NCBI GenBank assembly: GCA_963761905.1
Contig: CAVXIQ010000005.1
Coordinates: 310,001-374,000, forward strand
Source of the DNA: Gaiellasilicea sp963761905
GTDB taxonomy: Bacteria; Actinomycetota; Thermoleophilia; Gaiellales; Gaiellaceae
DNA: 64,000 nucleotides
Direction: 5' to 3'
Of the stretch, positions 52,787-63,771 are shown piece by piece (position 1 is the first letter of the stretch; each line of letters starts with the position of its first letter). The notes beneath the pieces were generated by a model. That model searched no databases. It saw nothing but the letters and a program-made list of their open reading frames with translations, and was not told where the DNA came from. Position numbers and translations under genes: made by a program.

Positions 52787-53113
52787 GCATGCACGTGCGG
52801 AGGGTCCCTATCGGAAGCTCGCGCGTGACGTCTACAACGGCACCGGACTCGACGACGTAGCAGCGATCCTGAGCTCTCATGGCGCCTGACACATCCTCCT
52901 CCTGCTCGAACGAGCACCGCACCACCGGCCGCCCGCGCAGCACGGCGCCGTCGGCCACCTCGCAGCGCACGGCCTGGGTCGTCCCGAACCCGACGACCGA
53001 GTCGCGCACGCGGCTGACCTCGGTGTCGCTCGCTTCGGGCTCTCCGTCACCGCCGCAGCCCGCGAGCGCGACACGAAGAGCGCCAAGGACGACGCGCTAC
53101 GCTTTCCGCGCAT
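52773..53113 (-). CDS. small lipoprotein-like gene antisense within the atp locus
   Basis: A minus-strand frame reads 'VALAGCGGDGEPEASDTEV' (lipobox Leu-Ala-Gly-Cys), then 'SRVRDSVVGFGTTQAVRCEV', 'GRPVVRCSFEQEEDVSGAMR' and 'AQDRCYVVESGAVVDVTREL', ending at 52773. No start codon is available in that frame. ATG 53113 lies one frame off and would give a basic signal-peptide start ('MRGKRSA'), so a frame change near 53090 is assumed. Three cysteines in the mature part hint at disulfides. Its 3' end overlaps atpH tail-to-tail. Function unknown. Confidence 0.45.
53098..53103 (+). promoter_or_regulatory. -10 box TACGCT, leaderless
   Basis: TACGCT lies 8 nt before ATG 53112. The gene inserted between atpH and atpA therefore has its own promoter. 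Confidence 0.4.
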
Positions 53114-53925
53114 GCGCGCGTTCCTCGTCCTCGTCGTTCTCGGAGCCACGCTGGCCATTGTGCCCACCGGCGGCTCGGCGACGACCCAGACGACCGCCCG
53201 ATTTCTGGACGGGCACGTGGCCCGCGTTCCTGATGGAGGGCGGCAAGGTCACGGACCCGCTCGGGACGCTCAAGTGGCGCCAGATCCGCCACGAGGACGG
53301 CGTCGCGCTGATCGGCAGGAACTTCGGCGGCAAGCTCTTCGAAGGGTGCTCGACCGACCCGAGCACGCTCTTCTTCCGCGGCAGCTACGTCGAAGGCGGC
53401 GACCTCGTCGCCTGCACGACCGGCGCGGACGGGAAGACCATCGTCGGCCGTTTCAACGGCCGTGAGGACTTCATGTCCGGCAGCTTCTCGGTCTCGATCA
53501 TCCGGGACGACGACAAGCGGGTCTTCGCGGGCAAGTACTTCGAGGATCAGGGGATCACGACGGATTGGTGCGGCAGCCTCGAGTCGCTGGCGCCGCCGGT
53601 GCCGACCACCCCGAAGCCGGTTCTGGACGTGTCGCCGCCCCGCGTGACCGCGCTCTCGTGGACCGGTCCGATCGGCGCGGCCGTCCCGCTCAGGGCGAAG
53701 GTGGTGGACAACCTCCGCGGCGCGGTCACGGTCACGTTCACCGTCAAGCGAACCATCCGCCTCGTCAAGTCCGCGACGATCAGGGCCAGAGCAGACGGCT
53801 CCGTCGCACGGGCGACGTGGCGTCCACCCGCCGGCGTCGGCGGAACCCTGTCCGTCTGCGCGCAGGCGACCGATGCGGCCGGCAACGAGAGCGCTCGGAG
53901 CTGCGCGTTCATCCGGATCGGCTGA
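53112..53925 (+). CDS. secreted protein with C-terminal Ig-like domain, frameshifted
   Basis: A signal peptide ('MRAFLVLVVLGATLAIVPTG') and, after a frame change near 53205, a mature domain: 'FWTGTWPAFLMEGGKVTDPL', 'WRQIRHEDGVALIGRNFGG', 'YVEGGDLVACTTGADGKTIV', 'GRFNGREDFMSGSFSVSIIR'. A proline-rich hinge leads to a beta-sandwich-like tail ('PPRVTALSWTGPIGAAVPLR', 'ATWRPPAGVGGTLSVCAQAT', 'DAAGNESARSCAFIRI'), which resembles bacterial Ig-like repeats. The first domain recalls lipocalin-like 'W-T-G-x-W' proteins. No role in ATP synthesis is apparent. Confidence 0.65.
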
Positions 53926-53950
53926 GCCCCGACCGTCATTCGCCTGAATC

Positions 53951-53982
53951 CAGCCCAACCTGAAAACAGCCCAACCTGAACA
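53951..53982 (+). repeat. two 16-bp tandem repeats before atpA
   Basis: CAGCCCAACCTGAAAA (53951-53966) is followed directly by CAGCCCAACCTGAACA (53967-53982), then the atpA ribosome-binding site AAGGAG. It may affect leader structure or be a slippage duplication. Confidence 0.6.
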
Positions 53983-53997
53983 CAGCAAGGAGCTGAT

Positions 53998-55524
<1,527 letters not shown>

Positions 55525-55527
55525 CCG

Positions 55528-56418
55528 ATGGCGTCGGTTCAGGACCTGAAGCGGCGGACGCGCTCCGTCCGCAACACGAGCAAGATCACGAAGGCGCTCG
55601 AGCTCGTGGCCTCGGCGCGGCTCCGCAGAGCGCAGTCGCGGATCGAGGCGATGCGCCCGTATGCCGAGACGATGCGCGAGCTGATCGCGGGCGTCGGCCG
55701 CTCGGCCTCCTCGCTCCGGGGCTTACCGCTTCTGCAGCAGCGGGAGGCGGTCGAGACCGTCGGGATCGTGGTGCTCACCGGCGACCGCGGCCTCGCCGGG
55801 CCGTTCAACGGGCAGGTGCTCCGCCGTGCCTTCGCGCTCGAGCGAGAGCTTCGCGGCGAGGGCAAGCAGGTCAGGTTCGTCGTCGTCGGCAAGAAGGGCC
55901 GGACGACGCTCGAGTTCCGCGGCTACGACACCGCCGCCGACTACGCAGGCTTTGCGGACAGGCCGGCCTACTCGGACGCGCAGGCGATCGCCCACGGGAT
56001 CGCGGAGCTCTACACGGACGGCACTCTCGACCAGGTCGTGCTGATCTACAACGCGTTCGTCTCGGCCCTGACTCAGCGCGTGACCGAGCAGGAGCTGCTC
56101 CCGATCTCCGCCGACATCCTCGAGACCGACGAGGACGAGCGCCGAGACGACGCCATGCGCGGCGACTTCATCTTCGAGCCCGAGCCCGAGGAGATCCTCG
56201 CGCGGCTCCTGCCCGTCTACCTCGAGACGCAGGTCTACCGCGCCCTGCTCGAGTCGGCCGCTTCCTTCCAGGGCGCGCAGATGACAGCGATGCGGAACGC
56301 CTCCAAGAACGCCGGCGAGCTGATCGACTCGCTCACGCTCCAGATGAACCGCGCCCGCCAGGCCGAGATCACGCAGGAGATCCTGGAGGTCGTCGCAGGC
56401 GCCGAGGCGCTGGCCTAA
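55528..56418 (+). CDS. atpG: F1 ATP synthase subunit gamma
   Basis: A 296-residue rotor shaft. The N-terminal helix 'LKRRTRSVRNTSKITKALEL' with 'VASARLRRAQ', the central 'VVLTGDRGLAGPFNGQVLRR', and the C-terminal helix 'AMRNASKNAGELIDSLTLQM' with 'NRARQAEITQEILEVVAGA' are diagnostic. It follows atpA by 3 bp. In the usual order atpD would follow, but here a peptide transporter is inserted and atpD lies 7.35 kb away. Confidence 0.96.
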   Translation: MASVQDLKRRTRSVRNTSKITKALELVASARLRRAQSRIEAMRPYAETMRELIAGVGRSASSLRGLPLLQQREAVETVGIVVLTGDRGLAGPFNGQVLRRAFALERELRGEGKQVRFVVVGKKGRTTLEFRGYDTAADYAGFADRPAYSDAQAIAHGIAELYTDGTLDQVVLIYNAFVSALTQRVTEQELLPISADILETDEDERRDDAMRGDFIFEPEPEEILARLLPVYLETQVYRALLESAASFQGAQMTAMRNASKNAGELIDSLTLQMNRARQAEITQEILEVVAGAEALA

Positions 56419-56439
56419 CAATTGCTTTACGAGGTCGTC

Positions 56440-56445
56440 TAAGCT
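56440..56445 (+). promoter_or_regulatory. -10 box TAAGCT, leaderless
   Basis: TAAGCT lies 7 nt before GTG 56453 and separates the peptide-transporter unit from atpG. Confidence 0.5.
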
Positions 56446-56452
56446 CCCGATC

Positions 56453-57526
56453 GTGGCGTCCGAGAAGAAGCAGTCCGATCTGATGTCCTCCGGCGCCGGA
56501 CTCGCCACGGCGGTCGCGCTCGAGTCCCACGGCGAGCTCGGCGAGATCCAGGCGGTCAAGGCCCGCGGGTACTGGGAGCAGGTCTGGCTCCGCTTCAGGC
56601 GCGACAAGGTCGCAATCGCCGGCGGGGTCTTCGTCATCGTCCTGATCATCGTGGCGTTCATCGGGGCGCCGATCGCGCAGCGGATCCTGGGACATGGCCC
56701 GAACGAGATCTTCGCGGGCGGGCTCGATCCCGACTCGCAGCTTCCGGTCGGACCGCTGACGTGGATCACGACGGAGCCATATCCCGGCGCGCCCGGCAAC
56801 TTCGAGGACACGTTCTTCGTGCTCGGCGCCGATTCGCAGCTCGGCCGGGACATGTTCCTGCGGCTGCTCTACGGCGCCCAGACCTCGTTGCAGGTGGCCG
56901 TGCTGGCGACGTTCCTCTCCGTCTTCATCGGGCTCGTGATGGGCCTGATGGCGGGCTACTACCGGGGCACGGTGGACACGATCGTCTCCCGGTTGACGGA
57001 GATCGTGATGGCCTTCCCCGCACTGCTCTTCATCATCGCCGTCGCCGCCACGGTCGGCGAGCGCCTGAACACGATCACCTTCGGCGGCCTGATCCAGCCC
57101 GGGGTCTTCACGCTGGTGATGATCTTCGGGATCTTCGGCTGGTTCTACCCGGCTCGGATCATCCGCTCCCAGATCCTCTCGCTGCGCGAGAAGGAGTTCG
57201 TCGAGGCGGCCCGGATGACCGGTGCGACCGACTTCCGGATCATGCGCTCCCACCTCCTCCCGCACCTGGTGGCGCCGATCATCGTCTACTCGACCCTGAT
57301 CGTCGCGAGCAACATCATCGCCGAGGCGGGACTCTCCTTCCTCGGGCTGGGCATCCAGGCTCCGACCGCGAGCTGGGGCACCCTCCTCTCGGAGGGGCCG
57401 AACTACTACCTCTCTCAGCCCTGGCTGATGGTGTGGCCCGGCCTCGCGATCCTCTTCACGACCCTCGCCTTCAACCTCCTCGGCGACGGGTTGCGCGACG
57501 CGTTCGACCCGAGACACGCCCGCTAG
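56453..57526 (+). CDS. oppC: oligopeptide ABC transporter permease (OppC-like)
   Basis: 357 residues. After an N-terminal cytoplasmic tail comes the OppC-N helix ('KVAIAGGVFVIVLIIVAFIG'), then the permease core: 'LGADSQLGRDMFLRLLYGAQ', 'GLMAGYYRGTVDTIVSRLTE' and the EAA loop 'FVEAARMTGATDFRIMRSHL', ending 'NLLGDGLRDAFDPRHAR'. These are diagnostic of the C-type dipeptide/oligopeptide permease. It is the first gene of the inserted unit, whose order C-A-B-D-F differs from the common A-B-C-D-F. Confidence 0.93.
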   Translation: MASEKKQSDLMSSGAGLATAVALESHGELGEIQAVKARGYWEQVWLRFRRDKVAIAGGVFVIVLIIVAFIGAPIAQRILGHGPNEIFAGGLDPDSQLPVGPLTWITTEPYPGAPGNFEDTFFVLGADSQLGRDMFLRLLYGAQTSLQVAVLATFLSVFIGLVMGLMAGYYRGTVDTIVSRLTEIVMAFPALLFIIAVAATVGERLNTITFGGLIQPGVFTLVMIFGIFGWFYPARIIRSQILSLREKEFVEAARMTGATDFRIMRSHLLPHLVAPIIVYSTLIVASNIIAEAGLSFLGLGIQAPTASWGTLLSEGPNYYLSQPWLMVWPGLAILFTTLAFNLLGDGLRDAFDPRHAR

Positions 57527-57599
57527 CTCGCGATCCCTGGCCGGCGTCGCCTCGCGGCCGGAGCCGGCCTCCGGCGCCGCCTCGCCAGGAACCGCGAGC
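57526..57599 (+). terminator. long nested hairpin after oppC
   Basis: Outer arms 57526-57541 (gctcgcgatccctggc) and 57584-57599 (gccaggaaccgcgagc) pair with two mismatches. GCCGGAG/CTCCGGC forms an inner stem. There is no T-run. It sits between oppC and the separately led oppA. Confidence 0.45.
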
Positions 57600-57641
57600 G
57601 GCCGTACTCGGGAACAGCACAAACTTCTTTCCGCACGCTCT

Positions 57642-57649
57642 AACTAAAC
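57642..57649 (+). promoter_or_regulatory. AACTAAAC element in the second oppA leader
   Basis: AACTAAAC lies 87 nt before ATG 57737. It matches the octamer before the orphan oppA (12840-12833). Confidence 0.35.
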
Positions 57650-57736
57650 GCGGGTACGTGCGTCTTAGGGCTCGGTGGTTGCAATCGTTGGGTGCGCCGA
57701 CGCTTGTTCGGCGGCCCTAGTTACGGAAGGAGTCCG

Positions 57737-59405
57737 ATGCACAAAAAGCTGACGCTTTCGGTCACCATGGCGGTGATCGGAGCCTGCTTGCTCGTCGCTT
57801 CCAGCTTTGCTGGAGCTGCGAGCGCCAGTGCACCCCAGAAGTCCGGCTCGTCCGAGGTGAAGAAGGGCGGCACCCTTCGCTTGAACGCCTCGAACACCGA
57901 CTTCGAGTATCACCGATCCGGCCCTCGCGTACGACTCGCTGGGCTGGCAGATGCTGTTCGCGACGAGCATGGCTCTCATGAACTACCCGGACAAGCCGGG
58001 TGCCGAGGGCTCACGGCTCGTTCCCGAGGCCGCTGCGGGCTTGCCGCGGGTCTCGCGTGACGGCAAGACGTACACGTTCACGGTCCGCAAGGGGATCAAG
58101 TTCAGCGACGGCTCCGCTCTGACCGCTGCGGCGTTCAAGCGGGCCTTCGAGCGTGCCGCCGACCCGAAGCAGGCGTCGCCGGCGATCGCGTTCATGCACA
58201 CCGTCGTGGGCGCGGATGCCCGCAACGCGGGCAAGGCGAGCTCGGTCACCGGTGTCCAGGCGAGGGGTCAGATCCTGACCGTCCGCCTGACGCAGGCCGA
58301 CCCGACGTTCCTCGCCGAGGTCGCGATGCCGTTCTTCGTCGCGGTCAAGCCGAGCATGGCGATCGACGCCAAGGGCATCAACGTCTACCCCTCGGCCGGT
58401 CCGTACAAGATCGCCAGCCGTGAGGTCGGTCGTCAGCTCGTGCTCGAGCGGAACACGTTCTACAAGGGCAACCGTCCTTCGAACGCCGACCGGATCGTCT
58501 ACACGGTCAACACCGAGCTGAACCAGAGCCTCCTCCAGGTGCGTGCTGGCCAGGCCGACTACGACGCCGGTGGACTTCCGCCGACGGCGCACGACAGCCT
58601 GTCGAGGGAGTACGGCGTCAAGAAGGGCGGCAACGGCCGCTACTTCGTCAACTCGGTCATCTCGACGACCTACCTCTCGCTGAACACCATCGGTGGGCCG
58701 CTCGGGAAGCTCTCGAACCGCAAGGCCGTCAACATCGCGATCGACCGCCCGGCGCTCCTTCGCGTCGCCGGTAAGTTCGCCGGTGCACGGACGGATCAGA
58801 TCCTCCCGCCCAACATGCGGGGCTTCAGGCAAGCGGACATCTACCCGCTGAAGGGTGCGAACCCGACGCGGGCGAAGCAGGTCTCGGGTGGGGACAGCTC
58901 CAACCTGACGATCCTGCACACGACGTCCGCGACGTCGATCGCGCGTGCTCAGGTGCTGCAGTTCAACCTGACGCAGGCCGGCTACAAGGTGACGCTGAAG
59001 CCGCAGCCGTTCGCGGTTGCGATCAAGACCGCCGGCACCAAGTCGCAGGCGCAGGCTGGTGACTTCGACATGTTCCTGATCGGTTGGCTCGCCGACTATC
59101 CGGATCCGTTCGACTTCATCAACGTGCTTCTCGACGGCGACAACATCCAGGAGGCGAACAACTCGAACTACGCCTACCTGAACAATCCGACGTACAACAA
59201 GCGGATGAAGGCAGCTGCGAAGCTGTCCGGCGATCAGCGCTACAGGGCGTACGGTCAGCTCGACGTCGACCTGATGCGGAACGTCGCTCCGTGGGCGCCG
59301 CTCTCGAACGGCAACACCCGCGAGTTCATCTCCAACCGCATCACGAACTACCTGTACCACCCCGTCTACGCCGGGATGATCATCAACGCGGCCGCGATCA
59401 AGTAA
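57737..59405 (+). CDS. oppA: oligopeptide ABC transporter binding protein, frameshifted
   Basis: About 555 residues. A Sec signal peptide ('MHKKLTLSVTMAVIGACLLV') has one Cys, but its context is a poor lipobox and the paralogue has Gly there. The frame changes near 57907: removing a C restores 'NTDFEYTDPALAYDSLGWQM'. The rest is intact: 'YTFTVRKGIKFSDGSALTAA', 'VYPSAGPYKIASREVGRQLV', 'KAVNIAIDRPALLRVAGKFA' and 'GWLADYPDPFDFINVLLDGD'. It is a close paralogue of the protein at 11109. It has its own leader and a strong 3' hairpin, so it is probably the most abundant product of the transporter unit. Confidence 0.92.
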
Positions 59406-59417
59406 CACGCGTTCGCG

Positions 59418-59457
59418 CGGGAGAGGCGCCCTCTGGAGACAGAGGGCGCCTCTCCCG
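59418..59457 (+). terminator. perfect 17-bp hairpin after oppA
   Basis: Arms 59418-59434 and 59441-59457 are exact reverse complements (core GGGAGAGGCGCCCTCT) with a 6-nt loop. Only TTC follows, so it suits mRNA stabilisation or partial termination before oppB. Confidence 0.7.
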
Positions 59458-59519
59458 TTCATACTCCGGGACAACGAACCACCAGCGCGACCACCAACCC
59501 CCGAGCAAGCGAGGCCCCC

Positions 59520-60484
59520 GTGCTCCAGTACCTGATCAGACGCCTCCTCTGGGCGATTGTCCTCTTCATCGCCGTCACGCTGGTCACGTACGTCATCTTC
59601 TTCGTCACCCCGGCCGATCCGGCGCGACTGGCAGCGGGCCAGGGCGCGACGCCGGAAGACGTGGAGCGCGTCGCTGACCGACTTCACCTCAACGAGCCGC
59701 TCCCGGAGCAGTACGGCCGCTTTCTCTGGGAGCTCGTCGGACATCAGTCGCTCGGCACCTCCTTCGTCAACCGCGAGGAGGTGAACGACATCGTGATGCG
59801 CGCGGCGCCGGTGACTGCCTCGCTCGTGTTCGGAGGCGCGATCATGTGGCTGATGCTCTCGCTGCCGATCGGAATCATCTCGGCGCTGAAGCCTCGATCG
59901 CTGATCGACAGAGCCGGAATGGTGTTCGTGCTGATCGGGATCTCCGCCCATCCGGTGTGGATCGGCCTGATCCTGGCGTACTTCATCGGCTTCAAGCTCG
60001 GCTGGACGCCGATCACCGGCTACGCCGACTTCTTCAATCCATCCACGGAGGAGGGCGGGCCCGTGCAATGGGCCTACCACATGATCCTCCCGTGGACCAC
60101 CTTCATGATCCTGTTCGCCGCGCTCTACGTGCGCCTGATCCGGGCGAACGTGATGGAGACGATGAACGAGGACTACGTGCGCACGGCGCGCGCGAAGGGA
60201 GCCCCCGAGCGGCAGGTGCTCCGCTCGCACATCCTGCGGAACAGCCTTCTCCCCGTCGTCACGATTCTCGGCATGGACATCGGGCTCGCGCTCGGTGGTG
60301 CCATCTTCACCGAGTCGATCTACTCGCTCCCGGGGCTCGGGCGGCAGGTTCTCGTCAGCTACGAGAACTTCGACCTGCCCGTGATCCAGGGGATCGTCGT
60401 CTTCTCGACCCTCTGCATCATCATCTTCAACCTGATCGTCGATCTGCTCTACGCGTGGATCGATCCACGGATTAGACTCACCTG

Positions 60485-60485
<1 letters not shown>
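59520..60485 (+). CDS. oppB: oligopeptide ABC transporter permease (OppB-like)
   Basis: 321 residues with six membrane helices. The start 'MLQYLIRRLLWAIVLFIAVT' and 'YVIFFVTPADPARLAAGQGA' are the OppB/DppB N-terminus. The EAA loop is 'YVRTARAKGAPERQVLRSHI', and the end 'LYAWIDPRIRLT' is classic. It pairs with OppC. The GTG start follows the hairpin at 59418-59457. Its stop overlaps the oppD start (TGATG). Confidence 0.94.
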
Positions 60486-61507
<1,022 letters not shown>

Positions 61508-62608
61508 GTGAGCGAAGCCTTGACGTCCGAGCTCGGGAGCTCGAACGGCAGCACGACGGGTGCGAGCTCGGACGACCTGCTCGTCGTCGAGGATCTCACC
61601 AAGTACTTCCCTGTCACCCGCGGGATCGTCTTCCAGAAGGAGGTCGCGTCGGTCAAGGCGGTCGACGGCGTCAGCTTCACGGTGAAGCAGGGAGAGACGC
61701 TCGGGGTGGTCGGCGAGTCGGGCTGCGGAAAGTCGACGATGGCGCGCTGCATCATGCGGCTGCTCGATCCGACCGGCGGGAAGATCACCTTCGCCGGCCG
61801 GGACATCACCCACCTGAGCCGCACCGACATGCGCCCGGTCCGCCGCGAGTTGATGATGATCTTCCAGGATCCCTACGCCAGCTTGAATCCCCGCAAGCGA
61901 GTCGGCTTCATCGTGGCCGAAGCGCTGCAGGTGCACAAGATCGGCTCCGACGCGGAAGTGAAGCGCCGGGTGCAGGAGCTGTTGGAGGTCGTCGGGCTCA
62001 ACCCGGAGCACTACAACCGCTTCCCGCATGAGTTCTCCGGCGGGCAGCGGCAGAGGATCGGTGTCGCGAGGGCCCTCGCGGTCAACCCGAAGCTGATCGT
62101 CTGCGACGAGCCGGTCTCGGCGCTCGACGTCTCCGTCCAGGCCCAGATCCTCAACCTGCTGAAAGACCTTCAGAACGAGTTCGGCCTGACGTACGTCTTC
62201 ATCGCGCACGACCTCAACGTCGTTCGGCACATCTCGGATCGGGTGATGGTGATGTACCTCGGCAAGGTCGCCGAGATCGCCGACCGGAACCAGCTCTACG
62301 CGGCGCCGAAGCATCCCTACACAGGGGCGCTGCTCTCGGCCGTGCCGATCCCCAACCCGGCGCTCGGCCGCCAGCGCCAACCGATCGTGCTCGAGGGAGA
62401 CGTCCCCAGCCCGATCAATCCTCCGAGCGCCTGTCGGTTCCATCCACGCTGCCCCCGTTTCCACGAAGGCCACTGCGACGTGGAAGAGCCCGAGCTCTTC
62501 TCGTTCGGCGAGGGCCATCGGGCTGCCTGCCACTATCCGCTCGAGCACTGGCCGATGAAGGCGGACGAGATGCGCCTCGCCGACCGGCCCCTGACGACCT
62601 CGAGCTAG
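61508..62608 (+). CDS. oppF: oligopeptide ABC transporter ATPase (OppF-like)
   Basis: 366 residues from GTG 61508. It has Walker A 'VVGESGCGKSTMARCIMRLL', 'MMIFQDPYASLNPRKRVGFI', signature 'FSGGQRQRIGVARALAV', Walker B 'LIVCDEPVSALDVSVQAQIL' and H-loop 'IAHDLNVVRHISDRVMVMY'. The extension 'SACRFHPRCPRFHEGHCDVE' mirrors that of OppD. An N-terminal Ser/Thr-rich tail of about 25 residues precedes the ATPase fold. It is the last gene of the transporter proper. Confidence 0.95.
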   Translation: MSEALTSELGSSNGSTTGASSDDLLVVEDLTKYFPVTRGIVFQKEVASVKAVDGVSFTVKQGETLGVVGESGCGKSTMARCIMRLLDPTGGKITFAGRDITHLSRTDMRPVRRELMMIFQDPYASLNPRKRVGFIVAEALQVHKIGSDAEVKRRVQELLEVVGLNPEHYNRFPHEFSGGQRQRIGVARALAVNPKLIVCDEPVSALDVSVQAQILNLLKDLQNEFGLTYVFIAHDLNVVRHISDRVMVMYLGKVAEIADRNQLYAAPKHPYTGALLSAVPIPNPALGRQRQPIVLEGDVPSPINPPSACRFHPRCPRFHEGHCDVEEPELFSFGEGHRAACHYPLEHWPMKADEMRLADRPLTTSS

Positions 62609-62647
62609 CCGCCCGACCTGCTGCTCGCTGCGGCCAGACGGTTCATC

Positions 62648-62977
62648 GTGATTCTGGCGATCGCCGTGCTCGGCACCGTGGTGCTCTCGTTCCTCGGAGG
62701 ACTGGCGCTCGGAGCGTCGGCGAATCGGTCGATCTCGGTCGGGCTCTACGTCGTGGGCTGCTTCCTGCTCGTGAGCGGCTTCTTCCTCGGGAACCGCGGT
62801 CCGTTCCGGGTCATGAACGACGAGTCGATGGTCGGGCTTCGCCGCCCCAGGAAGCTCCGGGCGGCGCCGCTCTCCGAGCAGGGCGAATCGTTGAACACGT
62901 CGGCGATCATGGTCGTGCTCGGGCTCGTGCTCGTCGCGATCGCCGCCGGCGTCGACGCGCGCGTTCAGCTCATCTAG
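62648..62977 (+). CDS. small three-helix membrane protein of unknown function
   Basis: 109 residues from GTG 62648 with three hydrophobic segments: 'ILAIAVLGTVVLSFLGGLAL', 'SVGLYVVGCFLLVSGFFLGN' and 'SAIMVVLGLVLVAIAAGVDA'. The hydrophilic middle ('FRVMNDESMVGLRRPRKLRA') is probably cytoplasmic. Its compact topology recalls small membrane proteins near transporters. No family is recognised. It follows oppF by 39 bp. Confidence 0.6.
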   Translation: MILAIAVLGTVVLSFLGGLALGASANRSISVGLYVVGCFLLVSGFFLGNRGPFRVMNDESMVGLRRPRKLRAAPLSEQGESLNTSAIMVVLGLVLVAIAAGVDARVQLI

Positions 62978-62993
62978 CGCCGTTTCGGGACTG

Positions 62994-63003
62994 CCCGAAC
63001 GGG
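62994..63003 (+). promoter_or_regulatory. CCCGAACGGG palindrome, second copy
   Basis: It lies 40 bp before ATG 63044, with a -10-like TAACTT at 63011-63016 just after it. The first copy is at 23257-23266. Confidence 0.3.
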
Positions 63004-63043
63004 GGTCGTCTAACTTCGCGGAGAGCCGATCGTCAGACTAGTC

Positions 63044-63520
63044 ATGGCCAGCGTTCAGAACCGGGTTCTGTGCGAGCGCGCCCGCTCGTGGGCGGCGCTT
63101 GCTCCGGACCACGAGCTCTCGGAGCTCGAGGACAGGCTGCTCGACTCGCATCTCGCGCGATGCGCCGCCTGTAGCGACTTCGCCGCGCAGGTTGCGGGCG
63201 TCGCCGACGTGCTCCGAAGCGAGCCGTTTCAGCCGCTCACGTATCCGATCGCGGTGCCCTCCTGGCGCCGTCGCGCAGTCTTCGCCCGCGTGCGCACCGT
63301 CACCGCTGCCGCGGCGGTCGCCGCGATGGCAATCGGGATCGCGGCAAGGGCGCCGCTGCCGTCGGATGGCCACCACGAGACATTCCGTTCGCCCGGGTTC
63401 GTGCCGAGCGGACCGGAAGAGCGAGCCGAGATGGACGAGATGCGGGATCTGCGTCGCACGATCCTGATCGCCGTGGACGACTCGACTGCCAGCCGCCATT
63501 TCGGCGACCAGCCCGCCTGA
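63044..63520 (+). CDS. membrane zinc-finger (anti-sigma-like) protein
   Basis: 158 residues. The N-terminal zinc-finger of anti-sigma factors is present: His36-x3-Cys40-x2-Cys43 in 'LLDSHLARCAACSDFAAQVA'. One membrane helix follows ('VTAAAAVAAMAIGIAARAPL') and then a charged outer segment. Such proteins bind ECF sigma factors on the inner face and release them on an outside signal. No sigma-factor gene is adjacent, so the partner lies elsewhere or the protein is an orphan zinc-finger anchor. Confidence 0.72.
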   Translation: MASVQNRVLCERARSWAALAPDHELSELEDRLLDSHLARCAACSDFAAQVAGVADVLRSEPFQPLTYPIAVPSWRRRAVFARVRTVTAAAAVAAMAIGIAARAPLPSDGHHETFRSPGFVPSGPEERAEMDEMRDLRRTILIAVDDSTASRHFGDQPA

Positions 63521-63771
63521 CTCGTTCACCACCGGTTCAGATGCGACCGGGTACGCTCGTCGGGTGCTGGCGAACTCGATAACCGCTCACTGCTGACGCC
63601 TCGACCACGATGCCCGGGTGGCGTCGGCGTTGGAGGCGGCCCGCTTCGCGGAGGAACCGTATGGGCGGAAGAAGCCCTCGGGTAGACTGCGAGCGCGTTT
63701 GCGGCGCCGTCGCGCCGCCCTTTCACTCACGAGCGACCGCCCCTCCTCGCGTGGGGAGCCACAGGAGAGAC
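63521..63771 (+). promoter_or_regulatory. 251-bp leader of atpD
   Basis: No protein-like frame is seen here. TAGACT at 63684-63689 is a possible -10 box, giving a leader of about 75 nt, and an AGGAG site lies 6-10 nt before ATG 63772. atpD therefore appears to have its own promoter. Confidence 0.35.

Noticed and set aside
57600..57736. Possible tRNA or small RNA gene before oppA
   Set aside because: No cloverleaf, T-arm consensus or acceptor pairing was found. The region looks like a leader.
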